Counted from the stretch's first letter, positions 17,715-27,129 are shown. The stretch: 60,835 bases of DNA from Acidobacteriaceae bacterium (GCA_003138515.1 PLGG01000028.1:1-60835); one strand, 5' to 3'. Notes: generated by a model from the sequence alone, not told the origin. Numbers and translations: made by a program.

Positions 17715-19847
17715 CTAGTCGACGGGGCGGGCTTTGCCATCCTTCAGGCTCTGATCGATGACCGACTTGATCTTATCCTGGTTTTCCTGAACAGTGCGGC
17801 CCATTGCAGCGCCCATGCGGCTCATCTGCTCGTTAAACTTGCTCGCTTCGGCGTTGAACTTGCTCATGTCGATGTTCACGTTGACTTTGACTTCTGCGTC
17901 GATGATCCGGCGCTGAATTGCCGAAATCTCGCGCTGGACCTCCTGCAGTTGCTCACGCGTGATTGTACCGCCCTGCTTCTCCTTTAGGCTCGCCACCGTC
18001 GCGTCAAGTTCCGCCGTCTCCTTGGATAGATCGGGCGCTGGAATATTGGCCACGGCCTCGCGTTCTTTGCGGGTTTCTTCGCGTATCTCCTTCCCTGCAT
18101 CGCGGAACTGTTCACCGAGTGCGCGCATTTGATCGCCTTGACCTTGCAGTTCCATATTCATGTTTTCGATTTGGCTCACGATTGCGGGATCGTCGACGAT
18201 ATAGAACTTGCCTTCATGGCGGAAGAGCAGGAAATGTCCATGAGCGACAGTACGAGCCTTTTCGACCTCGGCTTCGACTTCACCGCCCGAGTTGCCGCAG
18301 AATCGCGTTTTGGTCCCGGGGTCGCCGACGATTGCGTAGGCGTCGCCATTGCCGAAGCAGGTCGCTCGGCCTTCGAATCCTTGCAGGAACGGCATCAGCG
18401 GCGGCATTGGCGGAACGTGAACCTCGACGTCGACGGGCGGAATTGGCGGGATCGCAGGAACCACGGGCACAGGCTCTTGAGCGGGACCAGCCAGAGCTGA
18501 CGGAGGCAGCGGTGGCGGAACGGCGGCGCCTTCAGGAGTTGCCGGCGCAGCGGGCGCTGCTTCTGGCGCTGCCGGCGCTTGCCCGGCGTCCGAACCGCTG
18601 ACTTGAGCTGGCTCCGGATTCGATTGACCCGTGACGGCAGGTTGAGATGGCGGCTGATCCTGCGAGAGCCTGGCCGTTTGAGAGGAGTCAGCCTGCTTCG
18701 GTGTTGCGGCAGCCTCCACGCGAACCATTGCTGTAGCGGCGATCAACGCGGCAGGAACTATTACGGTGAGTAGAGCGCGCCGTCCGCCCACAAATGCGGA
18801 ACGGAAGCTCGATTCGTTCAAAAGGCGTTCGATGCGATGAGACAAGTTCGTCGAGTGTGCCATGGGAACTCCAATCACGGTTGGGCGCGGCAGAGCCGCG
18901 AATTCAAGTAGAAGTTGGGCGTAGGCTGAGGGGCTTGTGGCTGCGTTCAGGCCGGCGCGGTCGCTGATGGTCTCGCCCAGTTCAGAGAGCTTGCGTTTGA
19001 GCCACCAGCCCAGCGGGCTAAACCAGGTGAGGCTGGTGTAGAGCCCAGCCACAATTTGCAGATAGAAGTCGCGCTGACGGATGTGAGAGCGTTCGTGGGC
19101 CACGACGACGCGCAGTTTTTCTTCGTCCCACTCCACGTAGTCCGCGGGCAGAAGAATACCCGAGCCGACGTTGACCGGCGATGAGATCTGCGGGCTCCAG
19201 CGCACAGGGATGGAATCGGGCAGGTCAAGGTCAGAGACGGATTCGACCGCTGTTGCCTCCATCCAAAGGCGAAGCGAAGATGCGAGACCCCAGAGGAGCC
19301 TCAGTAGCAGCGCGGCGCACACTCCGAGGTAGAGAATCCAGGCGATCGCGAGCAAAAGTCCAGTGGTGCTCATCGGCACGGGCTGGGCTGTTGGCGGGGC
19401 CGCGGGTTTTGTCGCAATTGGCGCTGGAATCGGTGCGGCATCGCGTGCGGTCATCGGCGGCGCTTCAATCTCATTGCCCGAAACGGCCGGTGCAGGGAAG
19501 CGATCCGTCGCCTGGGGGAGCGGCTGCGCGATCGTATCTGGCTCGCCGGTGGGCGAAGGGTGAACCGCAGGAACAGGTGCGGCGAACGGCGTGGGCGCAG
19601 CCATCTTTGCCCAGGCCATTTTCGTCCAGGATGGAGTGGGCAGGTTCACAGCGGCCCATGTAGGGACCCACTGCCAGCGCATCAGCAGCGGCATGGCCAG
19701 GGCAGCAATCAGCACCAGTCCCCATGTGGCCTTCTGCGTCAGCACGTTTCTAATACGCAAAAGGCGTATCACTGCCCAGACCGCAAGCGCCGCAATCAGC
19801 GCGCGCAACGCAGCTTCAAGAAGCACGGTCAACTGGGATTGAATCAT
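17715..19847 (-). CDS. BlaR1/M56-family membrane metallopeptidase (signal sensor)
   Basis: 710 residues. N-terminal membrane helices (about 10-55 and 163-190) frame a Pro-rich loop. The zinc motif is HERSH (residues 251-255) within VVVAHERSHIRQRD, followed by SDRAGLNAATSPSAYAQLLL, as in M56 peptidases of the BlaR1/MecR1 type. After another helix (about 352-372) comes a long Pro/Ala-rich segment. The final domain is a small FYIVDDP-containing unit plus a coiled coil (about 540-700). No penicillin-binding domain is present, so the signal is probably not a beta-lactam bound in the classical way. Its ATG overlaps the blaI-like stop by four bases. It probably cleaves or triggers loss of the adjacent repressor. 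Confidence 0.88.
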   Translation of the reverse strand: MIQSQLTVLLEAALRALIAALAVWAVIRLLRIRNVLTQKATWGLVLIAALAMPLLMRWQWVPTWAAVNLPTPSWTKMAWAKMAAPTPFAAPVPAVHPSPTGEPDTIAQPLPQATDRFPAPAVSGNEIEAPPMTARDAAPIPAPIATKPAAPPTAQPVPMSTTGLLLAIAWILYLGVCAALLLRLLWGLASSLRLWMEATAVESVSDLDLPDSIPVRWSPQISSPVNVGSGILLPADYVEWDEEKLRVVVAHERSHIRQRDFYLQIVAGLYTSLTWFSPLGWWLKRKLSELGETISDRAGLNAATSPSAYAQLLLEFAALPRPTVIGVPMAHSTNLSHRIERLLNESSFRSAFVGGRRALLTVIVPAALIAATAMVRVEAAATPKQADSSQTARLSQDQPPSQPAVTGQSNPEPAQVSGSDAGQAPAAPEAAPAAPATPEGAAVPPPLPPSALAGPAQEPVPVVPAIPPIPPVDVEVHVPPMPPLMPFLQGFEGRATCFGNGDAYAIVGDPGTKTRFCGNSGGEVEAEVEKARTVAHGHFLLFRHEGKFYIVDDPAIVSQIENMNMELQGQGDQMRALGEQFRDAGKEIREETRKEREAVANIPAPDLSKETAELDATVASLKEKQGGTITREQLQEVQREISAIQRRIIDAEVKVNVNIDMSKFNAEASKFNEQMSRMGAAMGRTVQENQDKIKSVIDQSLKDGKARPVD

Positions 19848-20278
19848 GGCTTCCCCTCCTTCTTGCGCGCGGTCTTTCTTGCGCCGGCTGTTTCCTGAGC
19901 CACGGCAATGCGCTCCGCCAAACGGCGCAGCTCACCCCGGTTCAGGACCTTCGAGTCCACCATGCCGACGAGCAGCGCTTCCACTGAGCCCTCGCAAAAC
20001 CAGTCCACGATGCGCTTTACCGCGCGGCCGGCCACGCGCTGACGCGATTCGGCTGGCTGGTAGTAGAAGGTGCGGTCCTCAACCGTGTGAGACAAGTAGC
20101 CCTTCTCTTCGAGCCGCCGCAACACAGTTCGAATGGTTGAGTCCTTGAGTGGCCGTCCGAGTTCCTCGCGGACCTGCTCGGCTGTCAGGTTGCCGCGACG
20201 CCAGACCAGGAGCAGCACGCTGCGCTCCAGTTCGCCGAGCTCGGCCGGATCGTGATCGAATCGAGTGTTACCGGTCAT
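19844..20278 (-). CDS. BlaI/MecI/CopY-family transcriptional repressor
   Basis: 144 residues with an N-terminal winged helix: LGELERSVLLLVWRRGNLTA, then VREELGRPLKDSTIRTVLRRLEEKGYL. The dimerisation C-terminus (VDWFCEGSVEALLVGMVD) is typical of penicillinase repressors. The ATG at 20278 is preferred because upstream residues do not fit the family. A TACA-N3-TGTA palindrome lies six bases upstream and suits autoregulation. It is coupled to the M56 sensor by a TCAT overlap on the minus strand. The targets beyond its own operon are unknown. Confidence 0.92.
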   Translation of the reverse strand: MTGNTRFDHDPAELGELERSVLLLVWRRGNLTAEQVREELGRPLKDSTIRTVLRRLEEKGYLSHTVEDRTFYYQPAESRQRVAGRAVKRIVDWFCEGSVEALLVGMVDSKVLNRGELRRLAERIAVAQETAGARKTARKKEGKP

Positions 20279-20283
20279 AATGT

Positions 20284-20294
20284 TACACACTGTA
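20284..20294 (-). promoter_or_regulatory. Putative BlaI-type operator
   Basis: TACACACTGTA is a perfect TACA-N3-TGTA palindrome immediately before the repressor gene. BlaI/MecI proteins recognise TACA/TGTA half-sites, so binding here would block the operon's own promoter. The half-site spacing differs by a base or so from the classical box, so confidence is moderate. Confidence 0.55.
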
Positions 20295-20429
20295 GCACAC
20301 AAAACCTCAGAGCCGTCAAGAGGTGAAACGAAAAAATGTTTTTGGGTACCTATTTGGCGTCCTGAAAGTGGCCGCATGCTCCCACGGTTCGAGGCAAACC
20401 GTTCTGGAAGTTTCGTTCAAGCGAAAGGG

Positions 20430-22328
20430 TTAGTCTGCCGCCGAATTCATAGAGCCGGCCAAATGCGGATCGTCGGGAATAAAAATCTCAAAGACCGTTC
20501 CGGAATTCTTCTGTGCGGGCGCGGTCGTCGGCGCCGCGATGCGGCTACGCACGCGCACCGATCCGCGATGTTTGAGGATGATTTCCTGGCTGACCCAAAG
20601 CCCAAGGCCAGTTCCCGTCACTTCCTTGGTGGTAAAGAAGGCCTCGAAGATATGCGCGCGCACATCCGTCTCCATGCCTACGCCGGTGTCGGCAACGACG
20701 AACCGTATGCCGGTTAGCTCAGGGTTGTTCCAGTCCCGCGAGCGCCGAGCGCGGATCACCAGCCGGCCTCCGCTGCTACTGGCATCAATGGAATTGCCCA
20801 CCAGGTTAGCAAAGACCTGGCGGATCTCCCCGGCAAAGCAGAACAACGTGAGTCCAGTGCCGTAATCCCGCTCCACGCGAAGGTCGAGGGCGTGGATGCG
20901 ACCTTGGTAAAGATTCAGTACCGAGTCCAGCAGTTCCTCCATCGTGACCCGGCCCGGCTGTGTGGGCTGCCGGTAAAAGCGCAGAGTCTGTTGCGTGATT
21001 TCGGTGATGCGACGGACTTCGTACTCGGCCATGGTCACGTACTGCTTCGCCGCATCGGGAAGATCGTTGGAGTTGCGCAGAAGGAAGAGAAGGTTGGTGA
21101 TGGCTTCAAGAGGATTGTTGATCTCGTGTGCAATAGAAGCGGCCAGGCGCCCGGTCACGGCGAGCTTTTCGCTCCGGCGCAACGCTTCCTCGCTGCGCTT
21201 GCGGTCGCTGGCGTCAAGCGCGATGATCCCCACCCAGCGCACCTCATTCGGAGTCGTGCGCACCGGGTAGGCGCTGATCAGCCAGGTCCACGGCCGCCTT
21301 GGCTTGCCCCCTTCGCCATTCAGCTCCAGGTTCCGCACCGGCTCCTCGCTCGAAAAGACGCGTCGTACCGCGCCCTCGATCTCCGTGGCAACGGTCTGCG
21401 GCAGCAAGTCAGGCAGAGTGCGGCCGAGATGACGGCTTATGGATACTCCCGTCAGGTCCGCGAAGATCTGGTTGACGCGCACGATGCGCCCTTTGTGGTC
21501 GACGAATGCCAGTCCGATGGGCGCGTTGGCCAGCATCGAGTCGAGCAAGGAAAGCGTATCGTTCAATCCCGCTCGCTGCTCAGCCAGCGACGCGACCATG
21601 CGATTAAAGGTCTCAATCAAGTCGCCAATCTCGTTGTGAACGCGGACCGGAAGCGGAAAGCGGCTGCCGTCTTCCGACGATGTCATGAGGGCGGCGGCGC
21701 CGCGGTGCAACAGCGCCAAAGGCTGAGTAATGGCGCGCCCCATCAAGAGCACCAGCAGCGCCGAAGCCACGACCCAGATGGCGCCGAAGATGGCCGTGTC
21801 ATCCAAAATAGAACCCAACTGCTGGCGCGCAGCGCTTCGGTCGAACGTCACCAGGGCATAGCCGCGGAGATCGTTCCCTGTGTAAACAGGCCGGATTGCT
21901 TCCCATCCACCGTTCGCGGTTTCGAAAATTCTTGACTCATCGCGCCTGGCGAGAGGAATCTGCCCACGTTCGGCCGCGCTGACTTCCTCAGGTTCCTTTT
22001 TTAGGCTCCTGAAAAAAAGTACGTCGCCTGACGGGCTGATGATTTTCGCCGACTCCACAATCGGTGCATCGACGATCGTGCGCACAGCCAGGTCCACCCA
22101 ATTTGGCCGCTGTTGCTCAAGCGCCTCAGCGGACTCATTGGCGAGAGCAGTCGACTCATAACCGAGCCAATATTGCGCACGCTGATTCGTCCGGCTGTTC
22201 TGCTGCCGCGCCAGCAGTGCGGCGAATAGGCCAATGGAAAGCACTTCCAGCAGCACCAGGCCGGCCAGCATCTGCCAGCGAATGGATCGCGGCCACCAGC
22301 GTATGCGCAAGGATCCACCCCCGAACAC
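20430..22328 (-). CDS. HAMP-PAS sensor histidine kinase
   Basis: 632 residues. Membrane helices near 20-40 and 178-198 bracket a periplasmic sensor region. HAMP (about 196-250), PAS (about 259-375), HisKA with SIAHEINNPLEAITN (His401) and an ATPase domain with NLVGNSIDASS, VVADTGVGM and TGTGLGLWVS follow. All catalytic boxes look intact. The His box with NNPL and the HATPase resemble NtrB-like kinases that often pair with sigma-54 regulators, but no response regulator is adjacent, so this is an orphan kinase. The start is a GTG at 22328. The signal is unknown. Confidence 0.92.
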   Translation of the reverse strand: MFGGGSLRIRWWPRSIRWQMLAGLVLLEVLSIGLFAALLARQQNSRTNQRAQYWLGYESTALANESAEALEQQRPNWVDLAVRTIVDAPIVESAKIISPSGDVLFFRSLKKEPEEVSAAERGQIPLARRDESRIFETANGGWEAIRPVYTGNDLRGYALVTFDRSAARQQLGSILDDTAIFGAIWVVASALLVLLMGRAITQPLALLHRGAAALMTSSEDGSRFPLPVRVHNEIGDLIETFNRMVASLAEQRAGLNDTLSLLDSMLANAPIGLAFVDHKGRIVRVNQIFADLTGVSISRHLGRTLPDLLPQTVATEIEGAVRRVFSSEEPVRNLELNGEGGKPRRPWTWLISAYPVRTTPNEVRWVGIIALDASDRKRSEEALRRSEKLAVTGRLAASIAHEINNPLEAITNLLFLLRNSNDLPDAAKQYVTMAEYEVRRITEITQQTLRFYRQPTQPGRVTMEELLDSVLNLYQGRIHALDLRVERDYGTGLTLFCFAGEIRQVFANLVGNSIDASSSGGRLVIRARRSRDWNNPELTGIRFVVADTGVGMETDVRAHIFEAFFTTKEVTGTGLGLWVSQEIILKHRGSVRVRSRIAAPTTAPAQKNSGTVFEIFIPDDPHLAGSMNSAAD

Positions 22329-22339
22329 GGATCAGAATC

Positions 22340-23398
22340 TTAGTCTATCGAATTGGCTGCAGTAACCGCGTCAGCCGCCGCGTCCCGCGGCTTTGCGCTG
22401 GAAACCAGCGACGCCGCGATCTGCCTTCCGTGAAAGCGCCCGTTTTCGATGAAGATCTCGCTGGTGCGCGAGCCGGCAACGATTACGCCGGCGAGATAAA
22501 TTCCGGGTATGTTGCTCTCCAGCGTCTCCGGATCGCACACGGGCAAACGGTCTTCGCCTACGAAGCGCACACCCACCCGCTCAAGGAATGAAAAATCGGG
22601 ATGGTAGCCGGTCATGGCGAAGACGAAATCGTTGGGCAGTATCTTGCGGCCCGAGGGGGTTTCCACCACTACCGCGTCGGGCGTGATCTCCACAACCTGC
22701 GTCGAAAAGTAGGCTTTGATCTCGCCGTCCTTGATGCGGTTTTCGATGTCCGGCTTGATCCAGTACTTCACATGCGGCTGAACCTCCGGTCCGCGGTAGA
22801 CGAGCGTGACGCGCGCACCGCTTCGCCACAATTCGAGGGCAGCGATGGCAGCCGAGTTCTTGCCGCCAATGACCATCACGTCCGTGTCGTAATACGGATG
22901 CGGATCGTGATAGTAGTGATGAACCTTGCTCAGGGTCTCGCCGGGAATGTCCATCCAATTGGGCAGGTCATAGTAGCCGGTGGAGATGGCCAACTTGTGT
23001 GCCTCGATGGCTCCGGGCCGGCCGAAACGGTCCACGGTGTGCACGGTGAAGGCGCCATCAGCCCCCGTCACACTCTCTACGCGATGGTACTGGCGCACGT
23101 CCAGGCGGTAGTAAGCAGCCACCTGGCGGTAGTACTCAAGCGCCTCGCCTCGCGTCGGCTTCGCATTCACGCTAGGGAAGGGAATACCGCCAATCTCTAG
23201 GCGCTCCGAGGTGGTGAAGAAGGTCATGTGCGCGGGATAGTGAAAAATGGAGTTGCAAACGCAGCCCTTATCCACCAGCGCCACACGAAAGCCGGCCTTT
23301 TGCGCCTCAATGGCGCAAGCCAGCCCCGTGGGGCCGGCGCCCACAACAAGGAGATCGAAGGCGGGATTCTGCGTCGTGCTCAAAGGCCGGTTAATCAT
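22340..23398 (-). CDS. YpdA-like flavin-dependent (bacillithiol-) disulfide reductase
   Basis: 352 residues of a two-dinucleotide-binding-domain flavoprotein. VVGAGPTGLACAIEA (about 18-32) binds FAD, GCVCNSIFHYPAHMTFF follows, and VMVIGGKNSAAIAALEL is the NADPH-binding motif. The fold and the FHYPAHMTFF segment match YpdA/Bdr, which reduces bacillithiol disulfide in Firmicutes. The Gly-Lys-Asn after VIGG is typical of this family. It implies a low-molecular-weight thiol pool, though bacillithiol itself is inferred. TAATCT is six bases before the ATG. Its start lies about 110 bp downstream of the GvpL/F stop on the same strand. Confidence 0.85.
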   Translation of the reverse strand: MINRPLSTTQNPAFDLLVVGAGPTGLACAIEAQKAGFRVALVDKGCVCNSIFHYPAHMTFFTTSERLEIGGIPFPSVNAKPTRGEALEYYRQVAAYYRLDVRQYHRVESVTGADGAFTVHTVDRFGRPGAIEAHKLAISTGYYDLPNWMDIPGETLSKVHHYYHDPHPYYDTDVMVIGGKNSAAIAALELWRSGARVTLVYRGPEVQPHVKYWIKPDIENRIKDGEIKAYFSTQVVEITPDAVVVETPSGRKILPNDFVFAMTGYHPDFSFLERVGVRFVGEDRLPVCDPETLESNIPGIYLAGVIVAGSRTSEIFIENGRFHGRQIAASLVSSAKPRDAAADAVTAANSID

Positions 23399-23404
23399 GC
23401 TTCT

Positions 23405-23410
23405 AGATTA
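23405..23410 (-). promoter_or_regulatory. Candidate -10 box for the leaderless YpdA-like gene
   Basis: On the minus strand TAATCT is followed by AGAAGC and then the ATG at 23398. No ribosome-binding site is visible. Confidence 0.35.
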
Positions 23411-23510
23411 GGGTATTCCGCGGACGGAGAGGTAGACGAGCCGTTGCTCGACAAAAAGCCCCAGCCGAAACTGGAGCTTTTGCGTTTATGAATACCCAGT
23501 CTCTGCGCCC

Positions 23511-24323
23511 TTACGCGAGTGCCGGAGCGGGCTCCATCATGGGCACCGTCGGCGCCGCCGCCGCGACATGCGAAGCCGCCGGTTGGGACGGCGCATGCGA
23601 TGGGCGCGTCAGCCGGTGAACAAAGTGGTAGGGCGGCCATGGACCCGAAAGCTGCATCTGGCACTCCCGCATCACGGCGCTGGTGGTGATGAACTTATTC
23701 TGGTAGCGTTCGACACACTTGCGGTCGATCAGATGGGCGATGTCCAGCATCATCTTGCCGTTATCCATCAGCCGGCAGCTCACTTCCTCATCGAGAGGGA
23801 TGAAAAGCCGATGCATTTGGAAGCTGACAGCGCGAGCCCGCGTCTGCCGCTCTCGCGCCCGCGAGGCGTTCTCGCGCAGATTGCTGAGATATTCGCGGCC
23901 CACGCCCTCGGCGCCCAGACGCTTTTCGACCTCGCGCCCGCAACAATCGTCAACGAAGATCTTCAGGTGCATCTCCGTCCTGCCGCGCAGCTTGTCGATA
24001 TTTCCAAGGAACTGACGCTGATTGGAGCGGATAGACTTCCGCAGCGACTCGTCGTCGTTGAAGACGGTTCCAAAGCGGAAGGGAAGCACCGTAGAGTGTT
24101 GAAAACAGTCGGCGATCACACGTGCGTGGTCGACACCTGACCGCTGGTTAAGGGTTTCCTGGGGGTTGTGTTCGCTCACGATCACCGCTAGATCGCTTGC
24201 TGGATAAAGGAAAACCTGATTGCCACTGACTCCAAAAACCGACTCCATCGCCACCGGCTTGCGATGCCGGGCTAAAGCCGGAAATGCTTGTTTTTCACCG
24301 ATGCAGTAGGCATACCATGCCAT
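23511..24323 (-). CDS. GvpL/GvpF-family protein (orphan)
   Basis: 270 residues. The N-terminus (MAWYAYCI) and segments VLPFRFGTVF, LRGRTEMHLKIFVDD and GREYLSNLRE match GvpF/GvpL. The closing motif SGPWPPYHFV is the most diagnostic family signature. In gas-vesicle operons these proteins cap or nucleate the vesicle shell, but no gvpA or other gvp gene is near, so a gas vesicle is unlikely from this locus. The extra C-terminal Ala/Pro tail is unusual. GGAG lies upstream of the ATG at an acceptable distance. The function in this setting is unknown. Confidence 0.8.
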   Translation of the reverse strand: MAWYAYCIGEKQAFPALARHRKPVAMESVFGVSGNQVFLYPASDLAVIVSEHNPQETLNQRSGVDHARVIADCFQHSTVLPFRFGTVFNDDESLRKSIRSNQRQFLGNIDKLRGRTEMHLKIFVDDCCGREVEKRLGAEGVGREYLSNLRENASRARERQTRARAVSFQMHRLFIPLDEEVSCRLMDNGKMMLDIAHLIDRKCVERYQNKFITTSAVMRECQMQLSGPWPPYHFVHRLTRPSHAPSQPAASHVAAAAPTVPMMEPAPALA

Positions 24324-24795
24324 GACGAGACACTCCGTCCGCGTGCGCTACACCTGTCAGGCGCCGCTGGTTGATGAAGCTCTGTGAACTTGGGAACAAC
24401 TGCATGCATAGTGGAGGTAAAACGAAACCGCGATTGTAGGCTCCCCAAACTAACCGGACTATAGTCTTCTGAAAATACGACTGGCAACACCTGGCAGGGA
24501 AAAGATTGGGTTGCTGTGCGGGTTGTGCAAAAGTAGTATTGATACTACAGGAAGTTTATTTGACTACATGAAGTTTGTGTGCTAACACACAGTAAATAGC
24601 TCAAATCGCTCGCCAGAGGCGTACAAGCGCGTGTCGCCCCACTCCCTCGCAAAACTGCCCAAAGTGGGCTCGCCATACTCGGTACTCGTTTTCCACAGCG
24701 GTCGAAAGCGGTTCGCTGGTCACTTCATCCCTTCAGTCTCGATCCTGCCGGTGCATCGATAGCAAGCACTGAACTCTAGTAGACTCAACGGCAGA
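24324..24795. other. Divergent intergenic region with candidate regulatory repeats
   Basis: About 470 bp separate the GvpL/F gene from the plus-strand beta-propeller gene. It is AT-richer than the neighbours. It holds direct repeats ACTACAGGAAGTTT and ACTACATGAAGTTT and an adjacent TGTGTG-CTAA-CACACA inverted repeat. TAGACT at 24780-24785 could be a -10 for the downstream gene. No gene or RNA was recognised. Confidence 0.55.
24544..24591. promoter_or_regulatory. Direct-repeat and inverted-repeat cluster, possible operator
   Basis: ACTACAGGAAGTTT (24544-24557) and ACTACATGAAGTTT (24563-24576) differ at one base and are 19 bp apart, nearly two helical turns, which suits side-by-side binding of a regulator. 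They run into TGTGTG (24576-24581), CTAA, and CACACA (24586-24591). The regulator is unknown. Confidence 0.4.
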
Positions 24796-27108
24796 ATGCT
24801 TCTTTCTTCCCGCTTCCTTCGCATCCATTCCGCACCCACGCTTCTCGCGCTCCTGCCGGCGCTCGTTGTTGGAGCAACCTCGATAAGCTCGCGCGCCGCC
24901 GCTCAGGGAACCCACTTGTGGCAGCAATCGCAGATGGAGGAGTTTGAAAAGGGTACGCCTGCGGGCGTTTCGATTGAGAGCGACGGTCACCTGCGTCAGG
25001 GGCCGGGAATTACCGAATTGCTCACCACACCGTCGACCTTCGTGTGGTCGCTGGCCGTAGACAAAGGCGGCCATGCCTTCGCCGGTACCGGCTCACCTGC
25101 AACCGTGCTGCGCCTTGGCGAGAAACCCGGCGAAAAGCCGTTCACGCTGTTCGAATCGAGAGACCTGAGCATTCAGGCTTTGCGATTCGGGCCCGACGGC
25201 TCGCTCTACGCCGCGACAGTGCCGGGCGGCAAGGTTTACAAGCTGAACCCAGACGCTGCTGCCAAGGTCGATGAGACGGGTGCCACAATTGTCTTTGACG
25301 CTGCGAAGGCGGACGACGCAAGCGCCGGCGACGGCAAACCCGCCTCGTCCCAAAGCGCGCAATCGCACTACATCTGGGATCTGACCTTCGATTCGGCGGG
25401 ACGGCTCTACATCGCCACGGGCAATCCCGGTGCGGTCTACCGCGTCGATCCCACAAAACCGGGCGTGGCTCCCGAATTGTTCTTCAAGAGCGACGAAGCA
25501 CACATTCGCACGCTGGCGTGGGATGCGAAGGGCAATCTCATCGCAGGCTCTGACGGCTCCGGTCTGATCTACCGGATCGACAAGGACGGCAAGGGCTACG
25601 TGCTTTTTGAGGCTCCGCGTCGTGAGATTACGTCCATTGCGATCGGCGCCAACGGAACCATCTATGCGGCATGCGTGGGCGACAAGAGCCGGAACCCATT
25701 GCCTCCGCTGCCGGTGCAGGGAATCGCCTCAGTTTCGATCACCGTGGTTCAGCCGCAGTCGCTACAGGCGGCCAACGCCAGCGCTTCTGTTCCGGAAGGA
25801 ACGGAGATCTTCGCTCTCACCGAGGGCCAGGCGCCGCGTTCGCTCTGGACCAGCAAAGACGCAATTGTTTATGCGCTCGTAGCCCGGCCCGACGGCCTCC
25901 TCGCGCTCTGCGGAAACCGCGGACAAATCTACCGGATCAAGGACGATGGAAATTATGCTGACGTCGCTCATCTGCAGGCGCAGCAGGGGTTGAGCCTCGC
26001 GGCGGAATCGCCCTCTGGAACCGGCGCCGGGAGCCTCTTCATCGGCACCGGCAACACCGGAAAGGTGTTCGAGCTGGGCGCGGCGGAAACGCACGAGTAC
26101 GCCAGCGACGTTCTCGATGCCGGAGCCTTCGCCCGCTTTGGCCGCGTCGAAATTGAGCCCGGCTCATCCGGCTACGACATTCTCACTCGCAGCGGCAACG
26201 TCGAGCAGCCGGTGCGCGGATGGAGCGACTGGCAGCCGCTTGCGGACAGCTCTGTGGCCTCGCCTCCGGGACGCTTCTTGCAGTGGAAGGCGGTGCTGCA
26301 CACGGGTGGCGTGGTGGGCAGCGTCGGCGTCAACTATCTGCCGGTAAACTCCGCGCCCGTTGTCGACGATCTTGTTGTGGTTCCCGGCGCGCGCTTCAAT
26401 CCGCAGGTAAACCTCTCCCAGAATCAAACCATCAACATCACCTTCCCCACGGTAAACCAGAGCTCGGGGATCACGTATGACGCTGGCACAAGCCAGCCGC
26501 TTCAGGCCGTCAAGGATCGCACCGCGGTCACAGTGCGCTGGGCCGCGCACGACAACGACGGAGACACGCTGTCTTACGCGATTTTTATGCGTAGCGATGG
26601 CGACACCGAGTGGTGGCCATTGAAGAAGAAGATCAAGGACCAGGCCTACAGTTTCGACGCGACACTGATTCCCGACGGCGGCTACCGCATCAAGGTAGTG
26701 GCCTCTGACTCCATCTCCCACTCGCCGGGCAACGCGCTCACGGGCGAAAAAATCAGCGATCGATTCGTGATCGACACTACGCCGCCCGCGGTCACAAGCC
26801 TGAAAGCCGTCGGCCAGCAAATCACCTGCGCCGGCACGCATTGCCCCAAGCCGTTTCTCGTCAGTTTCGACGCCGAGGACACGACTTCGGCCATCGCCCG
26901 CGCCGAATACTCGCTCGATGCCGGACCATGGCAGTACGTCGACCCGGCGGGGCAGATTTCCGACTCCCGGCGCGAACACTACGAGTTTCCCATCTCGCTG
27001 GACGTGGAAGCGGGAAAGATCGGCGAGCACCTGATCACCGTGCGCGCGTACGATCGCTACGACAATGTAGGCCTGGCCAAGACCATCATTCCCGCTCAGG
27101 GACAGTAG
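24796..27108 (+). CDS. Secreted beta-propeller protein with Ig-like C-terminus
   Basis: 770 residues. The first ~36 residues form a signal peptide (hydrophobic core LLALLPALVVGATSI, then SRAAAQG). Repeated blades of the form FGPDGSLYAATVPGGKVYKL, DSAGRLYIATGNPGAVYRVD and DAKGNLIAGSDGSGLIYRID indicate a propeller across residues 70-440. A C-terminal half with Ig/FN3-like strands (DTTPPAVTSLKA) ends in a carbohydrate-binding-like fold. Its role may be adhesion or sensing of a ligand; none is evident. It may form a unit with the FtsX-type permease 21 bp downstream. Confidence 0.7.
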   Translation: MLLSSRFLRIHSAPTLLALLPALVVGATSISSRAAAQGTHLWQQSQMEEFEKGTPAGVSIESDGHLRQGPGITELLTTPSTFVWSLAVDKGGHAFAGTGSPATVLRLGEKPGEKPFTLFESRDLSIQALRFGPDGSLYAATVPGGKVYKLNPDAAAKVDETGATIVFDAAKADDASAGDGKPASSQSAQSHYIWDLTFDSAGRLYIATGNPGAVYRVDPTKPGVAPELFFKSDEAHIRTLAWDAKGNLIAGSDGSGLIYRIDKDGKGYVLFEAPRREITSIAIGANGTIYAACVGDKSRNPLPPLPVQGIASVSITVVQPQSLQAANASASVPEGTEIFALTEGQAPRSLWTSKDAIVYALVARPDGLLALCGNRGQIYRIKDDGNYADVAHLQAQQGLSLAAESPSGTGAGSLFIGTGNTGKVFELGAAETHEYASDVLDAGAFARFGRVEIEPGSSGYDILTRSGNVEQPVRGWSDWQPLADSSVASPPGRFLQWKAVLHTGGVVGSVGVNYLPVNSAPVVDDLVVVPGARFNPQVNLSQNQTINITFPTVNQSSGITYDAGTSQPLQAVKDRTAVTVRWAAHDNDGDTLSYAIFMRSDGDTEWWPLKKKIKDQAYSFDATLIPDGGYRIKVVASDSISHSPGNALTGEKISDRFVIDTTPPAVTSLKAVGQQITCAGTHCPKPFLVSFDAEDTTSAIARAEYSLDAGPWQYVDPAGQISDSRREHYEFPISLDVEAGKIGEHLITVRAYDRYDNVGLAKTIIPAQGQ

Positions 27109-27129
27109 GCCCAGGGAAAGCAAATATCG

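Noticed and set aside
20892..21935. Plus-strand frame inside the histidine kinase
   Set aside because: Shadow; the kinase on the other strand has every catalytic box.
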